Assembly: GCA_029263395.1 (NCBI GenBank)
Contig: JAJCXO010000194.1
Coordinates: 1 to 64,000, forward strand
Origin: Acidobacteriota bacterium
GTDB taxonomy: Bacteria > Acidobacteriota > Thermoanaerobaculia > Multivoradales > J023
Direction: 5' to 3'
DNA: 64,000 bases
Below the pieces are notes generated by a model. The model had not been told where the DNA came from. It did not search any database and saw only the letters and a list, made by a program, of their open reading frames with translations. Within the stretch, counting starts at the first letter, position 1. Each line of letters starts with the position of its first letter. A program made the translations under genes and the position numbers. Below are positions 43,901 to 51,049 of this stretch, piece by piece.

Positions 43901-44241
43901 GGACTGGCCGCAAGCTCCTAGTCAGCTCGCTCGATGGGTTGCGACAAGGTGGGGTGGGGCATCGGGATGTTGATCTCACGATGAACCTGACCGCTTTGGC
44001 AATGCTGCGAGTTTGGGCTCGGTGGCTCAAGCAACTCTCTGGATCGAGCGCTCCCTACCTTCTCCACAATTTCTTGCGCCGTCCGGGTTGTTTGACCGTC
44101 GGAGACGAGCACCTGACAGTTGAGCTCGAGCCTGGTCCGATGGACTTTGTGCTCGAGATGGCTGGGTACATGGCGCCGTTGGAGCGAGTCAGCTGGTTGG
44201 AGAACCGTACCATTCGCTACAGCGTGAGGAAGAAGTCATGA
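40906..44241 (+). CDS. eCIS tape measure protein (Afp14-like)
   Basis: An 1111-aa protein. The N-terminal region (QRLHSRYRPLARRDALPRMS, RALADDPAVYVLRHLD, FILDLLEGRAWDLWFY, AILAELMRRGAFERVLDSL) and the C-terminal region (LLVSSLDGLRQGGVGHRDVD, LHNFLRRPGCLTVGDEHLTV, VSWLENRTIRYSV) fit CIS tape-measure proteins found just before the ATPase. Residues ~330-660 are low-complexity, Ser/Glu/Gln-rich, with an imperfect QADIVSQ repeat (residues ~376-405). Tape measure proteins set tube length and may fill the lumen before firing. Its stop overlaps the ATPase start (ATGA). Long length and disordered middle are features of the family. Confidence 0.85.
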   Translation: MDCTIQRLHSRYRPLARRDALPRMSERLDRVSRHQLPSMLGASLDRALADDPAVYVLRHLDANLALHVSSVIADTELAHRWAAKLTGAILRRIAQGVDQDAEIMRFADPVDYRASFILDLLEGRAWDLWFYDSFERYRVFGTARTVQAVLLEDREQLPAILAELMRRGAFERVLDSLGTDLMVEIWRQGLAGLLIDDPSATRPLFAAAIDLVDRLEMWTGSRPNPHTLFEEFVALQPTVVDWQDRRSLAHGVFEAWRFLADQGELKLSFSTDGESTEGAPEALGTAALSSLDWLDSAWLAAELSRWAKDSEAATLTLASGSAYSPAVSRPLSGGDRQASAAGSVPRDGGASNLRPQSGEKLSSTGLRGESVQEAGAVSQVDSVPQADIVSQADIVSQADIASQAGAASSAVRAAAPAEENAEVLERASGPKVRVDRATTTGSHGDAEPRLDSSKPVSRPSHPEHDSEPSTHEIQGRRLEGDSMGGAETDDDQKSFDSESGNTAPMHQKIDVERLVSPSRSGFDASAAKSRVVEVEAGVSGGSSILETAQSSLEIQPGSPSGKSDARCGPEHLTSDSAASVQQRELLETGVTAEAEQQSAEVTSVSGDESLVPGRPSEVPDRSNESSAINKPTQRQPQALPSRPVASGPTPRQRRLLRDLRSSLVRSLGSLDRSHPKAASNALRLYGGLIADSPRWSGDSLVKPMIESLLTAWAHLQSASSASIALLRLREGRVEDALRLLPETEREGAEDSLRILAGFGEPGKDVVEQLLGVASQPSTLSSASHSRSRGEIYSPCAGLFLLARAVEEVRLASLVAESRLPLADFGPELGAILLTLGLCWGGDAAADGDSIDPGLGLLAGFTEPPSVPELRAAWSGVESDHCDEFQQALLRLLAGQRVVRGRTLELFQLPAADAESTVIAGLDGGGIWPLGRVLQPESDLEELMAGWIERCERACGHQPDEVTYDTSLEARFTKPVAMGARNEAPKPGETPRNRATDVHRTGRKLLVSSLDGLRQGGVGHRDVDLTMNLTALAMLRVWARWLKQLSGSSAPYLLHNFLRRPGCLTVGDEHLTVELEPGPMDFVLEMAGYMAPLERVSWLENRTIRYSVRKKS

Positions 44242-46556
44242 ATTCCGTTCTTTGGCTGGAGGATGAGATTGCGGAGACTTCCCCCACTGGTTCACCGCCG
44301 AACGTAGAGACTGATAACCCATACCGCGATGCTGGCGAACACCTCCGAGACGAGCTCGAGCGGATCGACCAATTGGTCCGCGCACAGACAGTGCGCTGGC
44401 GTTTGACGCTGGCTGCCACCAAGCCTGAAAATCTGTGGGGAATGGCGCTGGTCAGTGATTCGGAAGTCGAGTCCTACCTTGCGAGTCCATTTGTGTCGGC
44501 TGACGAGCTATCGCCGGGCGTCGAGCAACAGATGCTGCCCTATTGGCGGGCAGCGGACACCCGAAGCGAGATCATCCGTCAGCGGCGCGAATGCACCTCG
44601 CGGGACGTGGTGCTCCGACTCGACCATCTGGCGCAATGTTTTGCGCTTACGCCGCTCGAACGGGACATCTTGCTCGTTTGTTTGCTGCCCGAGACCGACG
44701 GTCGCTACCGGCGGCTTTACGGATATCTCCAAGACGACGCGACCCGGACGCTTCCCTCAGTGGAGTTGGTGCTCCAAATCTTGCATCCGATAGTCAAAGA
44801 GTCGGGCGATGGTCGAGCAGCCTTCGATGTATCTTCGACTCTTGTCGTCCGTCAACTGGTGGTGTTGGATCGTGGCCCTGGCATAAGTGAAGCTCTATCG
44901 ACACGATCCGTTGGGCTGGATCCAGGTGTTGCTTCGTACCTGCTTGGCCGAGACGGCATCGACGCACGGTTGGAAGCCTGGTTGGATCCTCGAACGATCG
45001 ATCGAAGCGGGCCACCGCTGTTGGAACGCCATCAACAAGCAAGACTCGAGGCGGTTGTCGACAGCTGGCGTGGATCCGAGGCCGAGCAAGGACGGACGGT
45101 TCTGTTTCACGGCCACTACGGCAGCGGGCGGTTGGCAGCAGCTGGCTGGGTTTGTGACTTGGCTAACCATCCGTTACTCGCCATTGATGTTCAGCGGGCT
45201 CAGGCATCGGGGGGCAGTTGGTCCGAGGTCTTGACCTTGATCTTTCGCGAAGCAGAGCTGGCTAGGGCGGTGGTGTGCTGGACCGGATGCGAAGTCTTGT
45301 TGGACAGCCGAGAAGCGGCTTGTCTGTGGAAGACACTCGTCAGTGCTTGCGATCGCTATCCCGGCCTGAGCCTTCTCTGTAGTGCCACAGCATGGGAGCC
45401 CGCTGGAACGGGTCTAGGGCAGCACTTCGTTCGTCTCGATTTCCCAATGCCGACGTACGCTCAACGATGTCGACTGTGGCAAACGAGATTGCCAGCAGTC
45501 GAATCCCTAGCGCCCGGGGTTTCTGAGCAAAAATTGTTGGCTTCGACGCTGGCGAACAGCTTTCAACTCAATAGCGGGCAGATATCGGATGCGATCGCGG
45601 GCGCGGCGGGATACGCGCTGCGGCGCGATCCCCAGCGTTCGACAATTTGTGTCGAGGACCTCTACGAAGCTTGTAGGCGTCAGTCAACGCACCGTCTAGA
45701 AAACTTTGCTCGACGGATCGAGCCGCCGCCGGATCGAAGCTTCGAAGATCTTGTCTTACCCGCTCCGAATAGACGCCAGATTGAGGAGCTACTTAACCGC
45801 ATTCGATACCGCGGGCAGGTTCTCAATAACCTGGGCTTCGAGCGCCGACTGAGCCTTGGCAAGGGCTTGATCGTTCTCTTCACCGGTTCCTCCGGTACTG
45901 GCAAGAGTATGGCGGCTGAGTTGCTCGCGCAGGAGCAGGGTGTCGATCTCTATAAAGTCGATATGTCTAGCGTCGTCAGTAAATACGTCGGCGAAACCGA
46001 GAAAAACCTGGCTGGGGTGTTCGACCAGGCTGAGGATGCCAACGCAGTTCTGTTTTTCGACGAGGCTGATGCGCTCTTCGGGCAGCGTGGTGAGGTCAAG
46101 GATGCTCGCGATCGTTGGGCCAACATGGAGGTCAACTATTTGCTGCAGCGGGTGGAGGAGTATTCAGGGGTCGTAATCCTTACCTCGAACCTACGCCAGA
46201 ACATCGATACCGCGTTTATGCGTCGCTTGCAGATTATCGTAGAGTTCCCGTTCCCCGATGCTGAGCTGCGGTTGGCAATCTGGCAGAAGACGTTCCCAGA
46301 GGGCCTTAGGCACCCAGGTGAAGATGAGCTGCGGGGCTTGGCCGAACGTTTCCGATTTTCTGGTGGTGAGATCAAGAACATCGTGGTCGATGCGGCGTTC
46401 CGTGCCCTGGCTGAAGCGGGGGCCAGCTCGCCGGAGATCACTCGCCAGCATCTCGTGTTGGCGATCGCGCGTGAGTTTCAGAAAACGGGTAAACCGATCA
46501 CCGCAAAAGACTTCGGGGCACCGGATTTCGAATGGGTCAGGCGCGAGATCTACTAG
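44238..46556 (+). CDS. eCIS AAA+ ATPase (Afp15-like)
   Basis: A 772-aa ATPase conserved in eCIS loci and thought to act in particle assembly or cargo loading; it is not ClpV-like. The C-terminal AAA+ domain is intact: Walker A GSSGTGKS (K556), Walker B VLFFDEAD (D608, E609), sensor-1 region VVILTSNLRQN, and arginine-finger candidates R662/R663 in DTAFMRRLQ. An earlier AAA-like domain has a degenerate Walker A, GHYGSGR (residues 292-298), with Arg in place of the catalytic Lys, so it is probably structural. N-terminal residues 1-150 are helical. The toxin-like gene starts 9 bp downstream. Confidence 0.93.
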   Translation: MNSVLWLEDEIAETSPTGSPPNVETDNPYRDAGEHLRDELERIDQLVRAQTVRWRLTLAATKPENLWGMALVSDSEVESYLASPFVSADELSPGVEQQMLPYWRAADTRSEIIRQRRECTSRDVVLRLDHLAQCFALTPLERDILLVCLLPETDGRYRRLYGYLQDDATRTLPSVELVLQILHPIVKESGDGRAAFDVSSTLVVRQLVVLDRGPGISEALSTRSVGLDPGVASYLLGRDGIDARLEAWLDPRTIDRSGPPLLERHQQARLEAVVDSWRGSEAEQGRTVLFHGHYGSGRLAAAGWVCDLANHPLLAIDVQRAQASGGSWSEVLTLIFREAELARAVVCWTGCEVLLDSREAACLWKTLVSACDRYPGLSLLCSATAWEPAGTGLGQHFVRLDFPMPTYAQRCRLWQTRLPAVESLAPGVSEQKLLASTLANSFQLNSGQISDAIAGAAGYALRRDPQRSTICVEDLYEACRRQSTHRLENFARRIEPPPDRSFEDLVLPAPNRRQIEELLNRIRYRGQVLNNLGFERRLSLGKGLIVLFTGSSGTGKSMAAELLAQEQGVDLYKVDMSSVVSKYVGETEKNLAGVFDQAEDANAVLFFDEADALFGQRGEVKDARDRWANMEVNYLLQRVEEYSGVVILTSNLRQNIDTAFMRRLQIIVEFPFPDAELRLAIWQKTFPEGLRHPGEDELRGLAERFRFSGGEIKNIVVDAAFRALAEAGASSPEITRQHLVLAIAREFQKTGKPITAKDFGAPDFEWVRREIY

Positions 46557-46565
46557 GAGCATATT

Positions 46566-49500
46566 ATGGCCAAGACCAAAGCCCTCGATCACGCTCCTGA
46601 CAAAGCGGGCCCTGCAACCCAGGGCGATCAAGAATCGACGCTACCGACGAGCGAGCGGGCCGTTACAAGACCGGCTGACATTCTCCAATTCCCAAGGTCC
46701 GATAGCGCTCGACGCGTTAGCGCTGCCAAGGAGCTTCAGCAGTCCGTTGGCAATGCCCGAACCGGCCAAATGTTGGCCCAGGTCAATCAGCCGGCAAGCG
46801 GCGGAATTACTCAGGGTAGCCAGCCAAACGGTGACATCGAGCCCTATCAGGCACCTGAACGTAGTTTCTGGGACTCACTCGTTGGTAACTTCATCGAGCT
46901 CAACGCTGAAGAGACCGCCAAAATTCAACGTCAACTGGGGATTGATATCTCGATCAGCCCTGAACCCGAACCGGACAAACCCTTTCTGACCGGAACGCGC
47001 CTCAGCGTCGAACGAAGCTACACGGGTTATCAGCGTGGGATGCCCGGGATCAGCGGCCAACACTGGGAGCTCGAGCTCCCTAGCGGGGGACAAATACAGA
47101 CTGCAAAGTACCGGCCTGCCGGCGGGGGCTATACCTTGCAGCAGGGGGGGGCTCACCACATCCGGATGACGCTCTTTCTGTCGACTGGTGAGAAGTTCAC
47201 CATCAGTCGGAAGTTTGCGGCCGAGACGCCGGAGATGCGGGCACAACAGGCTCTCGGCAACTTGCCGAACGCTAGCTATGACAGTTTCCGGGGCGAGATG
47301 GAGGTCCAGCGGGCCTTTGCCAAACCGCCTGGCCCGGAGGCCGCTGGTAAATCACCTTCGCGGATCGTCACCAACGCACCCAACCCGGCGCCAATGAGCG
47401 AGAAGGGTAGCCCTGAGTTTGTCACTTATCGTGTCGAAGGAAGGCCCGAGGCGACGCGATTCCAATGGTATGTCAAGCCTCTTGACTGGAGTAATCTGCC
47501 GGATACTTTCGAGGGCAACCCCAAGGTCGAGACCGCTCAAGGTCCAGCTTACGACCTCGGCTCCGGGGCCCAGGTCCGCTGGCCGACTACAGTTCGCAAT
47601 CTGTTCGTCATCCAGTGTAAGGAATATCGACAAGCGCAAGGTGAGACTGGGGGCGCCGAGGAGCTTGGCGAAGCGACCTATGTGCAGACCGTGCTGTCGA
47701 CAGAGGACATCGAGCAAGTCGAACGTCTCGACGAGTACCTAGAGCGGGTAGACGAGCTCGCGGTAAAGGTAAAACCTGAGCAACGGGTACCGATCCAAGC
47801 AGTCCATGTTGATGCCGAGACCGGCAATGCGATGCAGCTGCGATTGTTCATCGGACCCGCGACCGAAGATCCTTCGAGGATTGTGTTGCTCGATCTGACG
47901 CCAGGACTTGATCCGGACCAGCACTCCCTCGAGTTCGGCGGCGTCACCGCCGCCCAGAGTCTCGACGACTTCGATAGTCGGAACAACTACCCGGATGGCC
48001 ACATCGCATTAAAGATTGCCAAGAACGACGCTGGCGTGCCGGTCCTGAATCGATCCTTTGAGACCGACGGCAGCTCTTTTCTCGGCTCGTTGGCAGGTGG
48101 CTTTGGCATCGTGTCGCTACTACTTGGGGTTGGCGCGTTGGTGGCAGCTCCCTTCACTGGCGGAGGTTCGTTGGTGGTGGCGGCGCTAGTGGTTGGCTCA
48201 GCGGCAACTGGTGCGGTGGCGGGTGGGTTGAGTTTGGCCGACCGGCTACAGAAAGCCGAACTCGACGAGACCGGGGTTGCTCTCGATGTCCTAGGCATAG
48301 CGGCAAGTTTGGTAGGAGGTGGAGCAGCCGTGAAGCTGGCGAAAGGCGGACCAGCGGTTTTGGTTGCCAGCACCAGTACCCGCTACCTACTGTGGACGAG
48401 TTTTGTTGCCGATGGTGTCGCCGGCCTATTGATTTCCCAGCAGGGCATCCAGCAGATTGCCGATGTTCTCGAAGACGAACGCTTAGACTCCGATCAAAAG
48501 AGGCTGGCTGTCATCCGTGTCTTGGCCGGTTTGGTGGTCACAGGTGGTTTGTTGGCACTCTCCTATGGTGACGTGCGATCGGTTCGAAAGCGTTTACGGT
48601 CTAGTCTAGGTGAAGAAGTCGAGGGAGCATTGTCGGACCCGGGCCGTCTGACGTTGTCTTTACTCGACGACCCGGCCCTCGAAGGTCTGGCTGGGGCTGG
48701 TATGGATGATGTTCAGCGTTTGATCGCGGTGCTGCGTGACGATCCGACAACGCTCCAGCGACTGGCCCGAGGCCAAGGAAATCTATTGGCAGGATTGCGA
48801 GCCGCTGGTGGTGATTCCGCGGATCACCTAGAGCGGGCCTTGGCACGCCAGCGCTTCGGAGCGGCCGGCATTGGCGAGCCTCAAATCAAGCGCCTGTTTG
48901 CCAGTCTTACCGATGCTGACATCCCAGGATTGCGAGTGAATGCTCTGGGTGACTCGGCGATCCAACAGCTACGGCTGGCTGATGATGCGCTGGCGGCCGG
49001 CAATGCCACTGCTGCGATACGTCACCTGGACCACCTTGGACCTGCCTTGACACCCGCTGAACGGGCAGCTTTCGAGACCGCACTGACAACTCGCCATGGC
49101 ACGACGGATCTTTCAGCTTACCGGAAGCCTGAGGCTCTTCTGCCTGGAGGCAAAAGAGTTGCTCCTGATGGCGTCGCCTTCCCGGTCTATTACGGTACTG
49201 GGAATACGAACCTGGCCCCGGATCGGGTCCATTCGGAAGGCTTGCCCATGCGTGGCGGAAACCTCTCCCTTCAGGATCATGTCGAAGAAGCGAGCGACTC
49301 CGCGTTTCGGGGCACCACATCACATATCTTGACTCCTGACGGGCAACAAGGAGCGGGCGCCTGGGCGGATGTCGGAGGGTGGGTCTACGAGATTGATGGC
49401 GTCGGGTTCTGGGACGCCAACCTCGCTCTCGAAGGCCGCAGGAAGATCGCCGGAGGTTTAGGTGGGCACGGCGGTAATCTGATGCGGGGTGAGAATGAAA

Positions 49501-49631
49501 TGAGCATCCTCGCCCACGTACCCCGAGAGAGAATCATAGGTGCTTACCTGATCCAGCAGGGTCCAGGAACACGGTTGAAAGTAGGCGAGTTCGTACCGAA
49601 TCCTAACTATCTCCCGAGGAGTCGAAAATGA
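46566..49631 (+). CDS. Putative eCIS cargo toxin with C-terminal ADP-ribosyltransferase-like domain
   Basis: A 1021-aa protein with AGGAGC before ATG 46566. Residues ~55-75 hold AKELQQSVGNARTGQMLAQ, resembling the LQ..VGN motif near the N-terminus of many eCIS cargo proteins. A long region without recognised domain follows. Residues ~500-600 are small-residue-rich and hydrophobic (LLLGVGALVAAPFTGGGSL), possibly a translocation segment. The C-terminal domain (~868-1015) follows the cholera-toxin ART order: VYYGT (874-878), DRVHSEGLPMRGGN, SLQDHV, GTTS (916-919, the STS position), WVYEIDGVGFWDANL, and ENEMSILAHVP with the ExE pair E976/E978. The usual first Arg is replaced (YYG at 875-877). ADP-ribosylation of a host protein is inferred. 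The eCIS DUF4157 protease domain is absent. Confidence 0.7.
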   Translation: MAKTKALDHAPDKAGPATQGDQESTLPTSERAVTRPADILQFPRSDSARRVSAAKELQQSVGNARTGQMLAQVNQPASGGITQGSQPNGDIEPYQAPERSFWDSLVGNFIELNAEETAKIQRQLGIDISISPEPEPDKPFLTGTRLSVERSYTGYQRGMPGISGQHWELELPSGGQIQTAKYRPAGGGYTLQQGGAHHIRMTLFLSTGEKFTISRKFAAETPEMRAQQALGNLPNASYDSFRGEMEVQRAFAKPPGPEAAGKSPSRIVTNAPNPAPMSEKGSPEFVTYRVEGRPEATRFQWYVKPLDWSNLPDTFEGNPKVETAQGPAYDLGSGAQVRWPTTVRNLFVIQCKEYRQAQGETGGAEELGEATYVQTVLSTEDIEQVERLDEYLERVDELAVKVKPEQRVPIQAVHVDAETGNAMQLRLFIGPATEDPSRIVLLDLTPGLDPDQHSLEFGGVTAAQSLDDFDSRNNYPDGHIALKIAKNDAGVPVLNRSFETDGSSFLGSLAGGFGIVSLLLGVGALVAAPFTGGGSLVVAALVVGSAATGAVAGGLSLADRLQKAELDETGVALDVLGIAASLVGGGAAVKLAKGGPAVLVASTSTRYLLWTSFVADGVAGLLISQQGIQQIADVLEDERLDSDQKRLAVIRVLAGLVVTGGLLALSYGDVRSVRKRLRSSLGEEVEGALSDPGRLTLSLLDDPALEGLAGAGMDDVQRLIAVLRDDPTTLQRLARGQGNLLAGLRAAGGDSADHLERALARQRFGAAGIGEPQIKRLFASLTDADIPGLRVNALGDSAIQQLRLADDALAAGNATAAIRHLDHLGPALTPAERAAFETALTTRHGTTDLSAYRKPEALLPGGKRVAPDGVAFPVYYGTGNTNLAPDRVHSEGLPMRGGNLSLQDHVEEASDSAFRGTTSHILTPDGQQGAGAWADVGGWVYEIDGVGFWDANLALEGRRKIAGGLGGHGGNLMRGENEMSILAHVPRERIIGAYLIQQGPGTRLKVGEFVPNPNYLPRSRK

Positions 49632-50323
49632 GTCGATCCAAGCTCCAAACCCGTTGGTTGACGAAGCAAGGTAGGGCGCTCCGTAAGGAGATTCTCGACC
49701 ATCTCGATTCGCCCTCAGACTTGGCCGAACTACTAGAGGGATTTTCATCTGCATCGGAGACCGGTGACTGTCTCGATCTCCGCGGGATCAACCTCTCCAA
49801 GCTTTCGCTGGCTGGTATCGACCTCGACTATGCACGGCTGAACCAGGCCAAACTCGATGGTTGTGATCTCGGATCAGCGCGTCTTCAGAGTGCGGTCTTG
49901 GACGGTGCCTCGCTGCGGGGAGTGCGGGGCCACAAGGTATTCCTGCTCGGAGCATCAGCCGTAGGTGCTGACTTTGAGGGGGCGGATCTTACTGCTGCTG
50001 ATCTGACGACCCTTGATTTGAGCAAGGCGAACCTACGCGGCGCGCGATTGCCGGTCGCCAAGCTGACTTCTGTCAAGATGGTGGATGCGGATGCTTCCGG
50101 TGCAGTCTTCGAAGGTGCCAATTTGATGGGTATTCAGGGCCGCGGTGCGCGATTCGACGGCGCTGACCTGACGCGAGCCACATTACAAGGCGCCGATCTC
50201 CAGGATGCATCATTGGTGGGCTGTCGGCTGATCGATGCCAACGTCTCGTTCGCCAATCTCAAAGATGCCGACTTCACCGGCTCCAAAATGACGGGTGCCA
50301 ACTTTGACGAAGTCCGGGGCTGA
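49628..50323 (+). CDS. Pentapeptide-repeat protein, translationally coupled to the toxin-like gene
   Basis: A 231-aa protein whose ATG overlaps the toxin stop (ATGA). After a basic N-terminus (SRSKLQTRWLTKQGRALRKE), residues ~50-230 are pentapeptide repeats of A(D/N)LxG type (FEGADLTAADLTTLDLSKAN, ARFDGADLTRATLQGADLQD, ANLKDADFTGSKMTGANFDE) forming a right-handed beta-helix. Such proteins can mimic DNA or act as binding scaffolds. The coupling suggests self-protection, chaperoning or co-delivery with the putative ART; none is proven. It is the last gene of the eCIS operon. The 51 bp to the convergent cobalamin gene hold no clear terminator. Confidence 0.88.
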   Translation: MSRSKLQTRWLTKQGRALRKEILDHLDSPSDLAELLEGFSSASETGDCLDLRGINLSKLSLAGIDLDYARLNQAKLDGCDLGSARLQSAVLDGASLRGVRGHKVFLLGASAVGADFEGADLTAADLTTLDLSKANLRGARLPVAKLTSVKMVDADASGAVFEGANLMGIQGRGARFDGADLTRATLQGADLQDASLVGCRLIDANVSFANLKDADFTGSKMTGANFDEVRG

Positions 50324-50374
50324 CGAGCACCACGGTCTGACCTCATCGGGACGTTATCGCTGCTTGTTCTCTAT

Positions 50375-50938
50375 TCAGGCGTAGCTGTCCCACAGCACAT
50401 CGCCGACCTGTTTTTCCAGGTTGTCGATCCGTGCCGCGACAAATAAGAGGTCCGATAGGCGATTGAGATACCGCACTGCGAAGGCACCGATTTCCTCTAG
50501 TCTCGACAAGGCGAGGACATCGCGCTCGGCACGGCGACAGACGGTGCGCGCGACGTGCAAATGTGCGGCGCTGATACTGCCGCCAGGCAAAATGAAGTTC
50601 TCGAGCGGCTGAAGGTCAGCCGACAGTTGGTCGATGAGCTGCTCGAGGAAGTCGACGTGGCGCTGTTCGATCTGCGGTACTTGAAAGCGCTTTTTGTCCT
50701 CTTGCAGCATCGCGAGATCGGATCCAAGATGAAACAGATCGTTTTGTATCCTAAGTAGCGGTTGACGCAGACGCTCAGCCGGCTCAGTCGCCAAAGCGAC
50801 ACCGATATGGCTGCTGGTTTCGTCAACTGTTCCATAGGCTGAAACGCGCAGCGAATCCTTGGGGACGCGTTGGCCGCCGACCAATCCGGTCGATCCGTCG
50901 TCGCCGGTTCGTGTATAAACCTTGGTGATTCGCGGCAT
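50375..50938 (-). CDS. Cob(I)yrinic acid a,c-diamide adenosyltransferase, PduO type
   Basis: A 187-aa enzyme that transfers the adenosyl group of ATP to cob(I)alamin, making coenzyme B12 in the cytoplasm. The N-terminal [20 protein letters not shown] is the ATP-binding signature of the family; [17 protein letters not shown] follows (usually DELNS). The C-terminal part has [27 protein letters not shown] and [14 protein letters not shown]. Length is typical. No cobalamin-dependent enzyme or riboswitch is recognisable nearby. It is convergent with the eCIS operon and stands alone, with 111 bp to the next - strand gene. I place the start at ATG 50938. Confidence 0.95.
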   Translation of the reverse strand: MPRITKVYTRTGDDGSTGLVGGQRVPKDSLRVSAYGTVDETSSHIGVALATEPAERLRQPLLRIQNDLFHLGSDLAMLQEDKKRFQVPQIEQRHVDFLEQLIDQLSADLQPLENFILPGGSISAAHLHVARTVCRRAERDVLALSRLEEIGAFAVRYLNRLSDLLFVAARIDNLEKQVGDVLWDSYA

Positions 50939-51049
50939 AAATCAACCTCGAGAGGGCATGTCACCTCGGGTGCGGGCTCCGTAGATGGAGTCCAATGAAA
51001 GGCAGGAGTGCCGAGACTGGGATGGTTATCGAGGACTACGAACAAGCCG

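Noticed and set aside
13693-50323. Prophage or type VI secretion system
   Set aside because: No capsid, portal, terminase, integrase or lysis genes argue against a phage. No TssJ/L/M membrane complex, TssB/C split sheath or ClpV argue against T6SS. The ATPase, DUF4255 and dual sheath-tube pairs fit eCIS.
49628-50323. Quinolone-resistance Qnr-type protein
   Set aside because: The pentapeptide pattern alone does not identify Qnr; the basic N-terminus and the eCIS context do not support that assignment.
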